Below, one piece after another: positions 33,629-43,748 of a stretch of DNA of 64,000 bases; the first letter of the stretch is position 1; each line of letters opens with the position of its first letter. A program made the translations under genes and the position numbers. The DNA lies in contig CP075528.1 in NCBI GenBank assembly GCA_025808875.1, positions 4,524,473-4,588,472 of the forward strand. Reading direction: 5' to 3'. This stretch comes from Enhydrobacter sp. GTDB taxonomy: Bacteria > Pseudomonadota > Alphaproteobacteria > Reyranellales > Reyranellaceae. The notes under the pieces are model-generated. The model had not been told where the DNA came from. It was given only the letters and a program-made list of their open reading frames with translations, and did no database searches.

Positions 33629-34276
33629 TCAGGGAAGCGTCACCCGCCGCAGGGTCAGGTTGAAGCGTCCTCCTTCCGGCAGCAGCCGGCTGGTGCCGGC
33701 CACGATGCGGTCCACACCATGGAACCAGTGCCGCGAGGATCCTTCGAGGACGACCACGTCCCCACTGGCCAGCCTGAGTGAACGGGTCGGGCTGCGCCGC
33801 TCGGCACCACCGATCCTGAAGAGAGCCGTGTCGCCGAGCGAGATCGATACGATCGGAGCGTCGCGTGCCTGCTCGTCCTCATCCCGGTGCAACCCCAGCC
33901 TGGCGTGCGACCCGTAGTAGTTGATGAGGCAAGCTTCGGGATCGTAACCAACACCTGTCGCGGCGCGCCACACGCCGAGCGCCAAGTCCGGTATCGCGGG
34001 CCATGGCTCGCCGGTCACCGGATGGACGGCGGCATAGCGATAGCCCGTCCGGTCAGACAGCCAGCCCAAGGGACCGCAGTTGGACAAGCGCACCGAATAG
34101 GGGCTGCCCGACCGCGGCATCACCGGACTGAACAAGGGCGCAACGGCCACGGCGCGGCGGATATCTCCCAGCAGGCGGCGCTGGGTGTCGAGGTCGAGAA
34201 AGCCGGGCAACAGGCGCATGGTGGGCGGTTCCGGTCCGATGACGTGATTTTCGCCACTTCGACCCTCCTGCGCCAT
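33629..34276 (-). CDS. alkB: AlkB-type DNA repair dioxygenase
   Basis: 2-oxoglutarate/Fe(II) enzyme that removes alkyl groups from DNA bases. Its 215 residues include LINYYGSHARLGLHRDEDE (HxD iron ligands near 131-133), the second His in HWFHGVDRI and the Arg pair region RFNLTLRR at the end. These match bacterial AlkB. It is placed between grpE and dnaK on the opposite strand, convergent with grpE by 3 bases, and so splits the chaperone genes. Confidence 0.93.
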   Translation of the reverse strand: MAQEGRSGENHVIGPEPPTMRLLPGFLDLDTQRRLLGDIRRAVAVAPLFSPVMPRSGSPYSVRLSNCGPLGWLSDRTGYRYAAVHPVTGEPWPAIPDLALGVWRAATGVGYDPEACLINYYGSHARLGLHRDEDEQARDAPIVSISLGDTALFRIGGAERRSPTRSLRLASGDVVVLEGSSRHWFHGVDRIVAGTSRLLPEGGRFNLTLRRVTLP

Positions 34277-34302
34277 TGCAGGCAGCGGCTCAGGACCTAT
34301 AT
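34276..34302 (+). promoter_or_regulatory. Candidate heat-shock-type promoter of dnaK
   Basis: CTATAT (34297-34302) matches the -10 box of alphaproteobacterial RpoH promoters (CTTG-N17/18-CTATAT). An ATTG about 18 bases upstream (34275-34278) is a weak -35. The position, about 105 bases before the dnaK ATG, and the known heat control of dnaK favour it. The -35 mismatch keeps this tentative. Confidence 0.4.
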
Positions 34303-34406
34303 AGCCCCTGTCCTGAGCCGGGTTTTCCGGCAGGTAACGTTTAACGGGGGTCGGTCCGGGGCCTGTGATGGGGTCGGCGCGATCCGCCTAGCGAGAGAGT
34401 AGAATC

Positions 34407-36344
<1,938 letters not shown>

Positions 36345-36365
36345 GCCGGCGCACGAGGACGAAGG

Positions 36366-36397
36366 AACCGGCCTCCCGCCAACGCGGGAGGCCGGTT
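36366..36397 (+). terminator. Strong hairpin between dnaK and dnaJ
   Basis: A perfect 14-base stem (36366-36379 with 36384-36397) closes a 4-base loop CAAC. It begins 22 bases after the dnaK stop and ends 42 bases before the dnaJ start. Only TTCTCC follows, with no long T-run. It is therefore more likely a partial terminator or an mRNA-stabilising element that lowers dnaJ relative to dnaK than a full stop. Confidence 0.65.
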
Positions 36398-36439
36398 CTC
36401 CAATGGGTCGGTGGGGAAGCGGGGGCTGCGTAAGAGGTC

Positions 36440-37564
36440 ATGTCGCAGGACTATTACGAGTTGCTGGGCGTCGGACGCACGGCGAGTGCGGACGACATCA
36501 AGAAGGCGTTCCGCAAGCTCGCCATGCAGCACCATCCGGACCGCAATCAGGGCAACAAGGAAGCCGAAAAGAAGTTCAAGGACCTCAATCACGCCTACGA
36601 CATCCTGAAGGATCCCGAGAAGCGTGCCGCCTACGACCGCTACGGGGCGGCGGCCTTCGAGGGCGGCGCCGGTCCCAATGGCCCGGGCGGACCGTTTGGC
36701 GGCCAGGGCTTCGATTTCGGCTCGGTGTTCGGCGACATCTTCGAAGACATGTTCGGCGGCCCGCGCGGCCGAAGTGGCCGGGTGGACACGCGCGGCCAGG
36801 ATCTACGCTTCAATCTCGAGATTACCCTCGAGCAGGCCTATGGCGGCACCGAGGCGACGGTCCGCGTGCCGAGCTCGGTGTCGTGCGAGGCCTGCGACGG
36901 CAGCGGCGCGGAAGCCGGGTCCAAGCCGCAGCAATGTCCGACCTGCCATGGCCGCGGCCGGCTGCGCGCCCAGCAGGGATTTTTCACCGTCGAGCGGACG
37001 TGCCACGTCTGCCATGGCGCCGGTCAGGTCATCGACAAGCCATGCCGCTCCTGCGCCGGCCAGGGCCGTGTGCGGCGCGACAAGACGCTGAAGGTCAATA
37101 TCCCGGCCGGTGTCGAGGACGGCACGCGCATCCGCCTGTCGGGCGAGGGCGAGGCGGGGACGCGCGGCGGGCCCGCCGGCGATCTCTACGTCTTCCTCTC
37201 GGTGCGCCGTCACGGCCTGTTCGAACGCGAGGGCGCCGACGTACATTGCCGCGTGCCGATCTCGATGATCCAGGCCGCCCTCGGCGGCAACATTGAAGTG
37301 CCGACCCTCGACGGCAAGATGGCGCGCATCAACGTCCCGGCCGGCGCGCAGAGCGGCCACCAGTTCCGCATGCGCGGCAAGGGCATGCCGGTGGTTCGCT
37401 CGGCGCAGCGCGGCGACATGTACATCGAGATCGCCGTCGAGACGCCGGTCAACCTCACGCCCAAGCAGAAGGACCTGCTCAAGGAATTCGAGAAGGCCGG
37501 CAAGACCAGCCCCGAATCCGAAGGCTTCTTCAGCAAGGTGAAGGAGATGTTCGGCGGCGACTGA
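36440..37564 (+). CDS. dnaJ: Chaperone DnaJ (Hsp40)
   Basis: A 374-residue co-chaperone of DnaK. The J domain with the HPD motif (MQHHPDRNQGN, near residue 33) is followed by a Gly/Phe-rich linker with FGSVFGDIFEDMFGG. Four CxxCxGxG zinc repeats follow (CEACDGSG, CPTCHGRG, CHVCHGAG, CRSCAGQG), then the C-terminal substrate-binding domains. Complete and typical. Confidence 0.98.
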   Translation: MSQDYYELLGVGRTASADDIKKAFRKLAMQHHPDRNQGNKEAEKKFKDLNHAYDILKDPEKRAAYDRYGAAAFEGGAGPNGPGGPFGGQGFDFGSVFGDIFEDMFGGPRGRSGRVDTRGQDLRFNLEITLEQAYGGTEATVRVPSSVSCEACDGSGAEAGSKPQQCPTCHGRGRLRAQQGFFTVERTCHVCHGAGQVIDKPCRSCAGQGRVRRDKTLKVNIPAGVEDGTRIRLSGEGEAGTRGGPAGDLYVFLSVRRHGLFEREGADVHCRVPISMIQAALGGNIEVPTLDGKMARINVPAGAQSGHQFRMRGKGMPVVRSAQRGDMYIEIAVETPVNLTPKQKDLLKEFEKAGKTSPESEGFFSKVKEMFGGD

Positions 37565-37631
37565 CGCTCCTCCGGCCGACGGGCCGTCGAGCCGGTGGCC
37601 ACTGCTTCGCTGGTTCATCTCGTCGGCCACG

Positions 37632-38762
37632 TTGAACTTCCCGCAAGCCGCCGGGCCCATTGCGTTCGCGTTCGTCGCCTTGAGCCTTACCGGCGACACC
37701 AGTGGCGGCGCCGCAATGATCCTCGCCATGACGCTTGCCCAGGTGGCAGGCGCCATTCCTGTGGCGCGCTTCGGCAGGACACTGCCTTTGGCGACCTACC
37801 TGAGGTGGCTGGTCGCCCTTCGCACCGTGGCCCTCGCGTCGATTGCCGTGTGCGCCGCCTACGAAGCACCGTTCACCTGGCTCATCGTGCTTGCAGCGCT
37901 CGCCGGACTGGTGAACGGCGCGGCGTTCGGCTATCTGCGCGCGCTGCTCAACCGGCTGACACCCGCGTCGGGGTTTCCACGCGCGCTCGGAATCGCCGCC
38001 ACACTGAACGAAGTGACCTTCGTGCTGGCGCCGGTGGCAGCCTCCGGCCTGGGCGGCCTTTCGCCGGTCTTCGCCGTGCTGGCGCTCGCCGCCATCGGTG
38101 CCGTTCCGGCGCTGCTGGTCCCACATGCGGGTTCGACCCACATCGGCCCTGTGCACGGCGCCGGAAGCGCGCTTCTCACACCGTCCATCCTGCTCTGGCT
38201 GCTGTGTGCGGCAGCCGGAGGCGCCGCCGTTGCATCCATCGAGATCGGAGCGGTCGCGCTGGCCCTGAACTTCGGCTACGAGCCGGCCCTGGCGATCGTG
38301 TTCACCGTGCCGCTGTGCCTTGCTTCGGTCGCTGGCGGGATATGGGTGAGCGTGCGCAACCGCATGGCATCTCGGAGAGCCGTCCTCACCCAACTGTGCG
38401 TCATGACGCTCGGATCGGCCCTCGCGGCACTCGATCTATCCCTCGCGGCGACCGTTGTCGGAGCCGTTCTCATCGGCGCCGTGCTGGCGCCCTTGGCCAC
38501 CTACTACTCGCTCATCGTCGACACACTCACCCCGCCGCAGCGACGACCGGAAGTGTTTGCCCTGCTGCGCACCGCGAACGCTTGCGGTGTCATCGTCGCG
38601 AGCGCGCTGTTGACCGCGGTTTCTCTCGGCACGGCGTTGATCGTCGTCACCGGGCTCATGATCGTCACGACGCTTGCTGTCGGAGTTGCCTCGACCAGGC
38701 GTCAGGTCCTTGCACCGGTCGCCCGTCTCGACGGCCCCCAAAGCCCCGACGGAGACCGGTAG
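37632..38762 (+). CDS. MFS-like multi-pass membrane protein
   Basis: A 376-residue protein with about eleven or twelve hydrophobic helices and short charged loops (ARFGR near 46, VRNRMASRR in the middle) typical of major facilitator transporters. The substrate is unknown. The start is odd. The frame is open back to a TGA inside dnaJ but contains no ATG or GTG, only this TTG and an upstream CTG. Residues encoded just before the TTG (RWFISSAT) look like the beginning of the first helix, so translation may start further upstream at a non-standard codon. Confidence 0.72.
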   Translation: MNFPQAAGPIAFAFVALSLTGDTSGGAAMILAMTLAQVAGAIPVARFGRTLPLATYLRWLVALRTVALASIAVCAAYEAPFTWLIVLAALAGLVNGAAFGYLRALLNRLTPASGFPRALGIAATLNEVTFVLAPVAASGLGGLSPVFAVLALAAIGAVPALLVPHAGSTHIGPVHGAGSALLTPSILLWLLCAAAGGAAVASIEIGAVALALNFGYEPALAIVFTVPLCLASVAGGIWVSVRNRMASRRAVLTQLCVMTLGSALAALDLSLAATVVGAVLIGAVLAPLATYYSLIVDTLTPPQRRPEVFALLRTANACGVIVASALLTAVSLGTALIVVTGLMIVTTLAVGVASTRRQVLAPVARLDGPQSPDGDR

Positions 38763-38805
38763 AATTCGTTGGGCGGCTCATTGGGTGTCCCGTCAGGGAG
38801 CAAGC

Positions 38806-39525
38806 TCAGCAGCCGAGCTTCCTCGCCACTTCCACCATCGAGCCTCCGACGACGTCCCAGTCGCCGTCGGCTTTCAGGTCCGTCTTCTGGTTCGGGCCGT
38901 GCTCCTCGGGGCGATGGACGAACCCGGTCGCCAGGCCACATTTCTGCGCCGCCCGAAGGTCACCGTTGTGGGCCGCCACCAGCATGACCTGATGCGGCTT
39001 CAGGTACATGGTGTCGACCACGCCGAGGTAGGACTGCGGATCGGGCTTGTAATGCCGGTAGGTCTCGCCGGAGAAGCAGTGGTCCCAGGGAATGCCCGCG
39101 TGCTTGGCCATATTGATGAGCAACGCGACGTTGCCGTTGCTCAAGGTGGCGACGACGAATTTCTTCTTCATCATGCCGATGCCTTCCACCGAATCGGGCC
39201 ACGGCCGGAGCTTGTGCCAGAGCCGCGTGAATTCCCACGACCCTTCCTCGCCGGGATGCCTCAGCCCACGCTTCTTCAGGAGCATCTCGAAGGCTTCCTT
39301 GTGCAGGTCATCGATGCGCGTCCACGGCAACTCGCCCTTCCGGACGCGCGCCATCTGCGGCTGGTAGAGGCCGCGCCAGTCGTCGGCGAAGCTCGTCCAG
39401 TCGGTCTCCAGTCCATGTTTTCTACCGAGACCGGGCAGGTCCTCGATCAGGCTGCCGCGCCAGTCGACCACCGTACCGAACACGTCGAAAATGCAGACCT
39501 TGAGGTCCGAAAGATCCTTGGGCAT
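38806..39525 (-). CDS. Haloacid dehalogenase type II-like HAD hydrolase
   Basis: A 239-residue HAD protein. Motif I is IFDVFGTVVDWR with the nucleophile Asp near 14, motif II TLSNGN, motif III Lys in YKPDPQSY, and motif IV AAHNGDLRAA. This layout is that of (S)-2-haloacid dehalogenases, which turn 2-haloacids into hydroxy acids. However, the Ser and Asn before the last Asp in the classic enzyme are Ala and His here, so activity on haloacids is uncertain. The ATG at 39525 has GGGGA before it; an in-frame ATG also occurs at 39537. It is head to head with tag. Confidence 0.82.
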   Translation of the reverse strand: MPKDLSDLKVCIFDVFGTVVDWRGSLIEDLPGLGRKHGLETDWTSFADDWRGLYQPQMARVRKGELPWTRIDDLHKEAFEMLLKKRGLRHPGEEGSWEFTRLWHKLRPWPDSVEGIGMMKKKFVVATLSNGNVALLINMAKHAGIPWDHCFSGETYRHYKPDPQSYLGVVDTMYLKPHQVMLVAAHNGDLRAAQKCGLATGFVHRPEEHGPNQKTDLKADGDWDVVGGSMVEVARKLGC

Positions 39526-39537
39526 TAGTTTCCCCAT

Positions 39538-40131
39538 ATGGTTTGGAAGCACGATAAGGTTGCCGGGGCGGACGGCAAGCCGAGATGCGGCTGGGTTTCG
39601 GAAGACCCGCTCTACCAGAAATATCATGACAAGGAGTGGGGGCGGCCGCTCCGGGACGACCGCGCGCTGTTCGAACTCCTGACGCTCGAAGGCTGCCAGG
39701 CCGGCCTGTCGTGGATCACCGTGCTGCGCAAGCGCGAGCACTACCGCAAGGTCTATGACGGGTTCGTTCCGCAGAAGATCGCACGCTACACGCCGGCGAA
39801 ACTTGCGAAGCTGCTCGCCGATCCGGGCATCATCCGCCACAAGGGCAAGATCGAGGCGAGTGTGAGCAACGCCCGGGCGTATCTGGCGCTGGTCGAGCGC
39901 GAAGGCTCGTTCGCGAAGTTCCTGTGGAGCTTCGTCGGCGGCAAGCCGATCCGCCGCCGGCCCAGGAGCCTCAAGGACGTGCCGGCCCGCACGCCCGAAT
40001 CGGACGCCATGTCCAAGGCGCTGCAGAAGGCCGGCTTCAAGTTCGTCGGCTCGACCATCTGCTATGCCTTCATGCAGGCCGCCGGCATGGTCGACGACCA
40101 TGTCGTGGGCTGCCACCGCCATCGGGAGTAA
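39538..40131 (+). CDS. tag: DNA-3-methyladenine glycosylase I
   Basis: Base-excision glycosylase that removes 3-methyladenine. In 197 residues it has CGWVSEDPLYQKYHDKEWGRPLRDDRALFELLTLEGCQAGLSW, the DNA-binding helices, and the zinc-site Cys and His pattern (Cys near 20, HRH near the end). The start at 39538 is only 12 bases from the start of the divergent HAD gene, leaving no room for separate promoters between the two. It is followed closely by the M81 peptidase gene. Confidence 0.94.
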   Translation: MVWKHDKVAGADGKPRCGWVSEDPLYQKYHDKEWGRPLRDDRALFELLTLEGCQAGLSWITVLRKREHYRKVYDGFVPQKIARYTPAKLAKLLADPGIIRHKGKIEASVSNARAYLALVEREGSFAKFLWSFVGGKPIRRRPRSLKDVPARTPESDAMSKALQKAGFKFVGSTICYAFMQAAGMVDDHVVGCHRHRE

Positions 40132-40135
40132 CCCA

Positions 40136-41611
40136 TTGAGCAAGCGCGTCTACATCGCCGCCCTGGGCACCGAGACCAACCAGTTCGTGCCGTTCCCGAC
40201 CGGCCTGCGCGGCTACGAGGAGCACGGCATCTGGCGCGGCGATGCGACGAGGCACGAGCCGACCAACTTCACCGCGCCGCTGCACACCTGGCGCAAGAAA
40301 GCCGAGGCGCGTGGCTGGACGGTGATCGAGGGGCTGGCGACCTTCGCCGCGCCGTCCGGCACCACGGTGCGTTCGGTCTATGAAGGCTTCCGGGACGAGA
40401 TCCTGGCCGGCGTCAGGGCGGCGCTGCCGCTCGATGCGGTGCTGATCAACGTGCACGGCGCCATGGTCGCCGGCGGCTACGACGACTGCGAGGGCGACCT
40501 GCTCTCGAAAGTGCGCGCGGTCGTCGGCCCGACGGTGGCGATCGGCGCCGAGTTCGATCTGCACTGCCATCTCAGCCAGCTCATGCTCGACAGCGCCGAC
40601 GTGCTGGTGGGCTACAAGGAATACCCGCACACCGACACCATGGAGCGCGCCGCCGAGCTGTTCGCCATCATTGCCGATACCGTCGATGGCAAGGTGAAGC
40701 CGGTGATGGCGCGCCACGACTGCCGCATGATCGCCCAGTACCGCACCTCGGTGCCGCCGATCAGCGAGTTCGTCACCCGCATGAAGTCGCTCGAAGGCAG
40801 GGACGGCATCCTCTCGGTATCGTTGAGCCACGGCTTTTCTTTCGCCGATGTCGAGGATGTCGGCACCCGCACCCTGGTCGTCGCCGACCGCGACAAGACG
40901 AAGGCCGAGAAGCTCGCCCGCCAGCTCGGCGTGGAGCTATGGGCCAACCGCGATCGCTACGCCACGAAGTATCTGTCGATCGCCGAGGCGATGGACCGCG
41001 CCGCCTCGCCCAACACCATCCAGAAGGGGCAGGGCCCGCTGGTGCTGGCCGACCGGGCCGACAATCCGGGCTCGGGCGCGCCGGGCGATTCGACGTTCCT
41101 CCTGAAGGCGCTGGTCGAGCGCAAGATCGGCCCGGCGCTGTTCGGCGTGATGTGGGACCCGATGGCCTTCCGCGTCGCCGAGGAGGCGGGCGAGGGCGCG
41201 CGCCTGCGCATGCGGCTCGGCGGCAAGTCAGGCACGGTGAGCGGCGATCCGATCGACCTCGACGTCACGGTCAAGAAGATCGCGCGCGACGTCTTCCAGC
41301 CCTACGGTCCCGTGATGTCGCCGCTCGGCGACATGGCGCTGCTGTCATCCGAGCATGTCGACGTGGCGATCTGCACCCGGCGCAACCAGACCTTCCATGC
41401 CGATGCCTTCCGAGCGGTCGGCGCCGAGCCCTCCGACTACCGCGTCGTCGTGGTGAAATCGGCGCAGCACTTCTACAACGGCTTCGTGGGCATCGCGAAG
41501 GAGATCCTCTACGTCGCCTCGCCCGGCGCCGCCGACCCCGACGTGACGCGCCTGCCCTACACCAAGCGCAAGACGCCGTTCTGGCCGAAGGTCTCCGATC
41601 CCTGGAAATGA
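40136..41611 (+). CDS. M81-family metallopeptidase (MlrC-like)
   Basis: A 491-residue protein of the microcystinase C-like family. N-terminal ALGTETNQFVPFPTG, then INVHGAMVAGGYDDCEGD, EFDLHCHLS and GYKEYPHTD supply the zinc-binding Asp and His residues. The C-terminal half is the MlrC domain (about 300-480). MlrC cleaves linearised microcystin peptides, but most relatives have unknown substrates. It starts at TTG 40136 with GGGAG 7 bases before it, 4 bases after the tag stop. Confidence 0.86.
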   Translation: MSKRVYIAALGTETNQFVPFPTGLRGYEEHGIWRGDATRHEPTNFTAPLHTWRKKAEARGWTVIEGLATFAAPSGTTVRSVYEGFRDEILAGVRAALPLDAVLINVHGAMVAGGYDDCEGDLLSKVRAVVGPTVAIGAEFDLHCHLSQLMLDSADVLVGYKEYPHTDTMERAAELFAIIADTVDGKVKPVMARHDCRMIAQYRTSVPPISEFVTRMKSLEGRDGILSVSLSHGFSFADVEDVGTRTLVVADRDKTKAEKLARQLGVELWANRDRYATKYLSIAEAMDRAASPNTIQKGQGPLVLADRADNPGSGAPGDSTFLLKALVERKIGPALFGVMWDPMAFRVAEEAGEGARLRMRLGGKSGTVSGDPIDLDVTVKKIARDVFQPYGPVMSPLGDMALLSSEHVDVAICTRRNQTFHADAFRAVGAEPSDYRVVVVKSAQHFYNGFVGIAKEILYVASPGAADPDVTRLPYTKRKTPFWPKVSDPWK

Positions 41612-41614
41612 GGG

Positions 41615-41823
41615 CTACAGCGGTGGCTCGAGCGCCTCGCACGTGGTCTTGTCGTCGACCGCCGGCACGACCTCGAACTCCACGAGGTCCTGCCCTTCGG
41701 CGATCCGGCGCCGGAGCGGGGTGACGTCAGCGATCTCCATAGACAGCGACTCGAATCGCGCAGCTTGCGATAGACGGCCTTACCGTCCTGATTCTTGAAT
41801 TTCTCGACGACCATAAAGAGCAT
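41615..41823 (-). pseudogene. Broken DUF3303-like gene
   Basis: From the ATG at 41823 the first 22 codons read MLFMVVEKFKNQDGKAVYRK and match the start of DUF3303-type small proteins. The frame then goes out of register. A second frame downstream reads MEIADVTPLRRRIAEGQDLV, then EFEVVP, matching the family's end, and stops at a TAG (41615-41617). The middle part is missing, so an internal deletion with frameshift has removed roughly 20-25 residues. The family call is from memory and should be searched. Confidence 0.55.
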
Positions 41824-41857
41824 AGGCTCGACGTCAGCCGATCCAAGGGGAAATGAC

Positions 41858-42631
41858 ATGAAGATCGCGATCGCCGGCGCCGCCGGGCGCATGGGCCAGA
41901 TGCTGATCCGCCGCATCGCCGCCACCGAGGGCTGCAGCCTGGTCGGCGCCATCGAGTCGCCGACCAGCAATGCCATCGGCTCGGACGTCGGCGGGATCAA
42001 AGCCATCGCGGACGCTGCGGCTGCAATAAGCGGGGCCGACGTGCTGATCGATTTCACCGTGCCGGCCGCGACCGTGGCGCACGCCCGGATCGCCGCCGAC
42101 AAGGGCGTTGCCATGGTGATCGGCACGACCGGCCTCAGTCCCGAGCAGAGCAAGGCCATCCACGACGCCGCGAAGAAGGTCCCCATCGTGTGGGCGGCCA
42201 ACATGGCGTTGGGCGTCAACATCCTGATGGCGCTGGTCGAGAAGACGGCGGCGATGCTCGATCCCGCCTACGACATCGAGATTCTGGAGATGCACCATCG
42301 CCACAAGATCGACGCCCCCTCCGGCACGGCGCTGGCGCTCGGTCGCGCGGCGGCGGCCGGCCGCAAGGTCGAACTCGACAAGGTCTGGCGCAAGAGCCGC
42401 GACGGCCATACCGGCGCGCGGCCGACCGGCGAGATCGGCTTCGCCGCCTTGCGGGGCGGCGAGGAGGTCGGCGTGCACACGGTCATGTTCGCCTCGGCCG
42501 GCGAGCGGCTGGAGCTGACCCACCGCTCGTTCAGCCGGGAGGGCTATACCGCCGGCGCGGTGCTGGCGGCGCAGTGGCTCAAGGGCCGGAAGCCCGGCCT
42601 CTACGGCATGAAGGACGTGCTGGGACTCTAG
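41858..42631 (+). CDS. dapB: 4-hydroxy-tetrahydrodipicolinate reductase DapB
   Basis: NAD(P)H-dependent enzyme of lysine and diaminopimelate synthesis. From ATG 41858 (AGGGGA 6 bases before) it has 257 residues. The Rossmann motif AGAAGRMGQM (about 7-16), the family signature EMHHRHKIDAPSGTAL (about 153-168) with catalytic His and Lys, and GEIGFAALRGGEEVG are present. It ends in a 4-base tail overlap with the convergent DUF2244 gene. Confidence 0.97.
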   Translation: MKIAIAGAAGRMGQMLIRRIAATEGCSLVGAIESPTSNAIGSDVGGIKAIADAAAAISGADVLIDFTVPAATVAHARIAADKGVAMVIGTTGLSPEQSKAIHDAAKKVPIVWAANMALGVNILMALVEKTAAMLDPAYDIEILEMHHRHKIDAPSGTALALGRAAAAGRKVELDKVWRKSRDGHTGARPTGEIGFAALRGGEEVGVHTVMFASAGERLELTHRSFSREGYTAGAVLAAQWLKGRKPGLYGMKDVLGL

Positions 42632-43086
42632 CGGCCGCGCAGCCGGGCATGCGCCGTCTCGAGCTCCTCGGCGAGCTGGCGGCGCTCGCCTGGCGACAGG
42701 AAGCGTCCGAGCACGAGCCGGCTGCCGCGCGATACCGCCGCCAGCCGCTCGGCGTCCGCGTCCATTTCCAGGCGCATCCAATAGGCATCGAGCCGATGCT
42801 CCTCGCGCTCGCCATCCGGCGCCACGCGCTCGACGATCAGCTCCCGGTCGGTGAGCACCACCGTCTCGCGCCGGCGCAGGTCGAGATAGCTGTGCCGGAA
42901 CAACAGGTAGAGCAGCAGGACGTCGAGCCCCATGAAGCCGAACACCGGCCAGGCCCCGACCGCCAGCATCGGCACGCCGATCGCGAGGCTGGCCAGCACG
43001 GCCGCGCCGATCAGCCAGCGGAAGCCCTCGGGCGACAGACTGCGATGCGGCCGCAGGGAAGTGGAAAAGTGAACGGTCCCGGTCAT
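42628..43086 (-). CDS. DUF2244 membrane protein
   Basis: A 152-residue protein with two adjacent membrane helices (about 24-63) after the conserved FSTSLRPHRSLSPEGFRWLIG. A cytoplasmic C-terminal domain follows with WMRLEMD and LVLGRFLSPGERRQLAEEL. This is the DUF2244 layout of alphaproteobacteria, often next to nth. Its function is unknown. It is divergent from nth with 14 bases between starts. Confidence 0.85.
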   Translation of the reverse strand: MTGTVHFSTSLRPHRSLSPEGFRWLIGAAVLASLAIGVPMLAVGAWPVFGFMGLDVLLLYLLFRHSYLDLRRRETVVLTDRELIVERVAPDGEREEHRLDAYWMRLEMDADAERLAAVSRGSRLVLGRFLSPGERRQLAEELETAHARLRGR

Positions 43087-43100
43087 GCTATGAGCTTGTT

Positions 43101-43748
43101 ATGGTCCTGATGAAACCAGCCGTCATCCCCGAGTTTTTCGAGCGGCTGCGGCATGCCATCCCCGAACCGGAAACCGAACTCGAGTACGACAACGTCTATC
43201 AGCTGCTGGTCGCCGTCGTGCTGTCGGCTCAGGCCACCGATGCAGGCGTCAACAAGGCTACCAAACCGCTGTTCGAGGTCGTCAAGACGCCGGCGCAAAT
43301 GGTGGCGCTGGGGGAGCGCAGGCTGATTGCCTTCATCAAGACCATCGGGCTGTTCCGCACAAAGGCCAGGAACGTGATCGCGCTGTCGAGGTTGCTGATC
43401 GAGCGGCACGGCGGCGACGTGCCGCACACGCACGAGGAACTTCAGGCCCTGCCCGGCGTCGGGCGCAAGACCGCGAACGTCGTGATGAACGTCGCCTTCG
43501 GCGAGGCGACCATTGCAGTCGACACCCACATCTTCCGTGTCGGCAACCGCACCGGGCTCGCCCCCGGCAAGAGCCCGCTGCAGGTCGAGCTCAATCTGCT
43601 GAAGCGCGTGCCCGAGGCCTATCGCCTGCACGCCCATCACTGGCTGATCCTGCACGGCCGCTACACCTGCAAGGCGCGCAAGCCCGAATGCCCGCGCTGC
43701 GTCGTGAACGATCTCTGCCGGTTCAAGGGCAAGACGACGGCGCTCTAA
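43101..43748 (+). CDS. nth: Endonuclease III
   Basis: DNA glycosylase/AP lyase for oxidised pyrimidines, 215 residues. The helix-hairpin-helix LPGVGRKTANVVMNV carries the catalytic Lys, VDTHIFRVGNR carries the catalytic Asp, and C-x6-C-x2-C-x5-C at the C-terminus binds the 4Fe-4S cluster. It overlaps the convergent transporter gene by 4 bases. Confidence 0.97.
   Translation: MVLMKPAVIPEFFERLRHAIPEPETELEYDNVYQLLVAVVLSAQATDAGVNKATKPLFEVVKTPAQMVALGERRLIAFIKTIGLFRTKARNVIALSRLLIERHGGDVPHTHEELQALPGVGRKTANVVMNVAFGEATIAVDTHIFRVGNRTGLAPGKSPLQVELNLLKRVPEAYRLHAHHWLILHGRYTCKARKPECPRCVVNDLCRFKGKTTAL

Noticed and set aside
38806..40143. A 445-residue fusion protein covering the HAD hydrolase and the strand opposite tag
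   Set aside because: The upstream part is antisense to tag, which is a clear DNA glycosylase. The HAD protein begins naturally at 39525.
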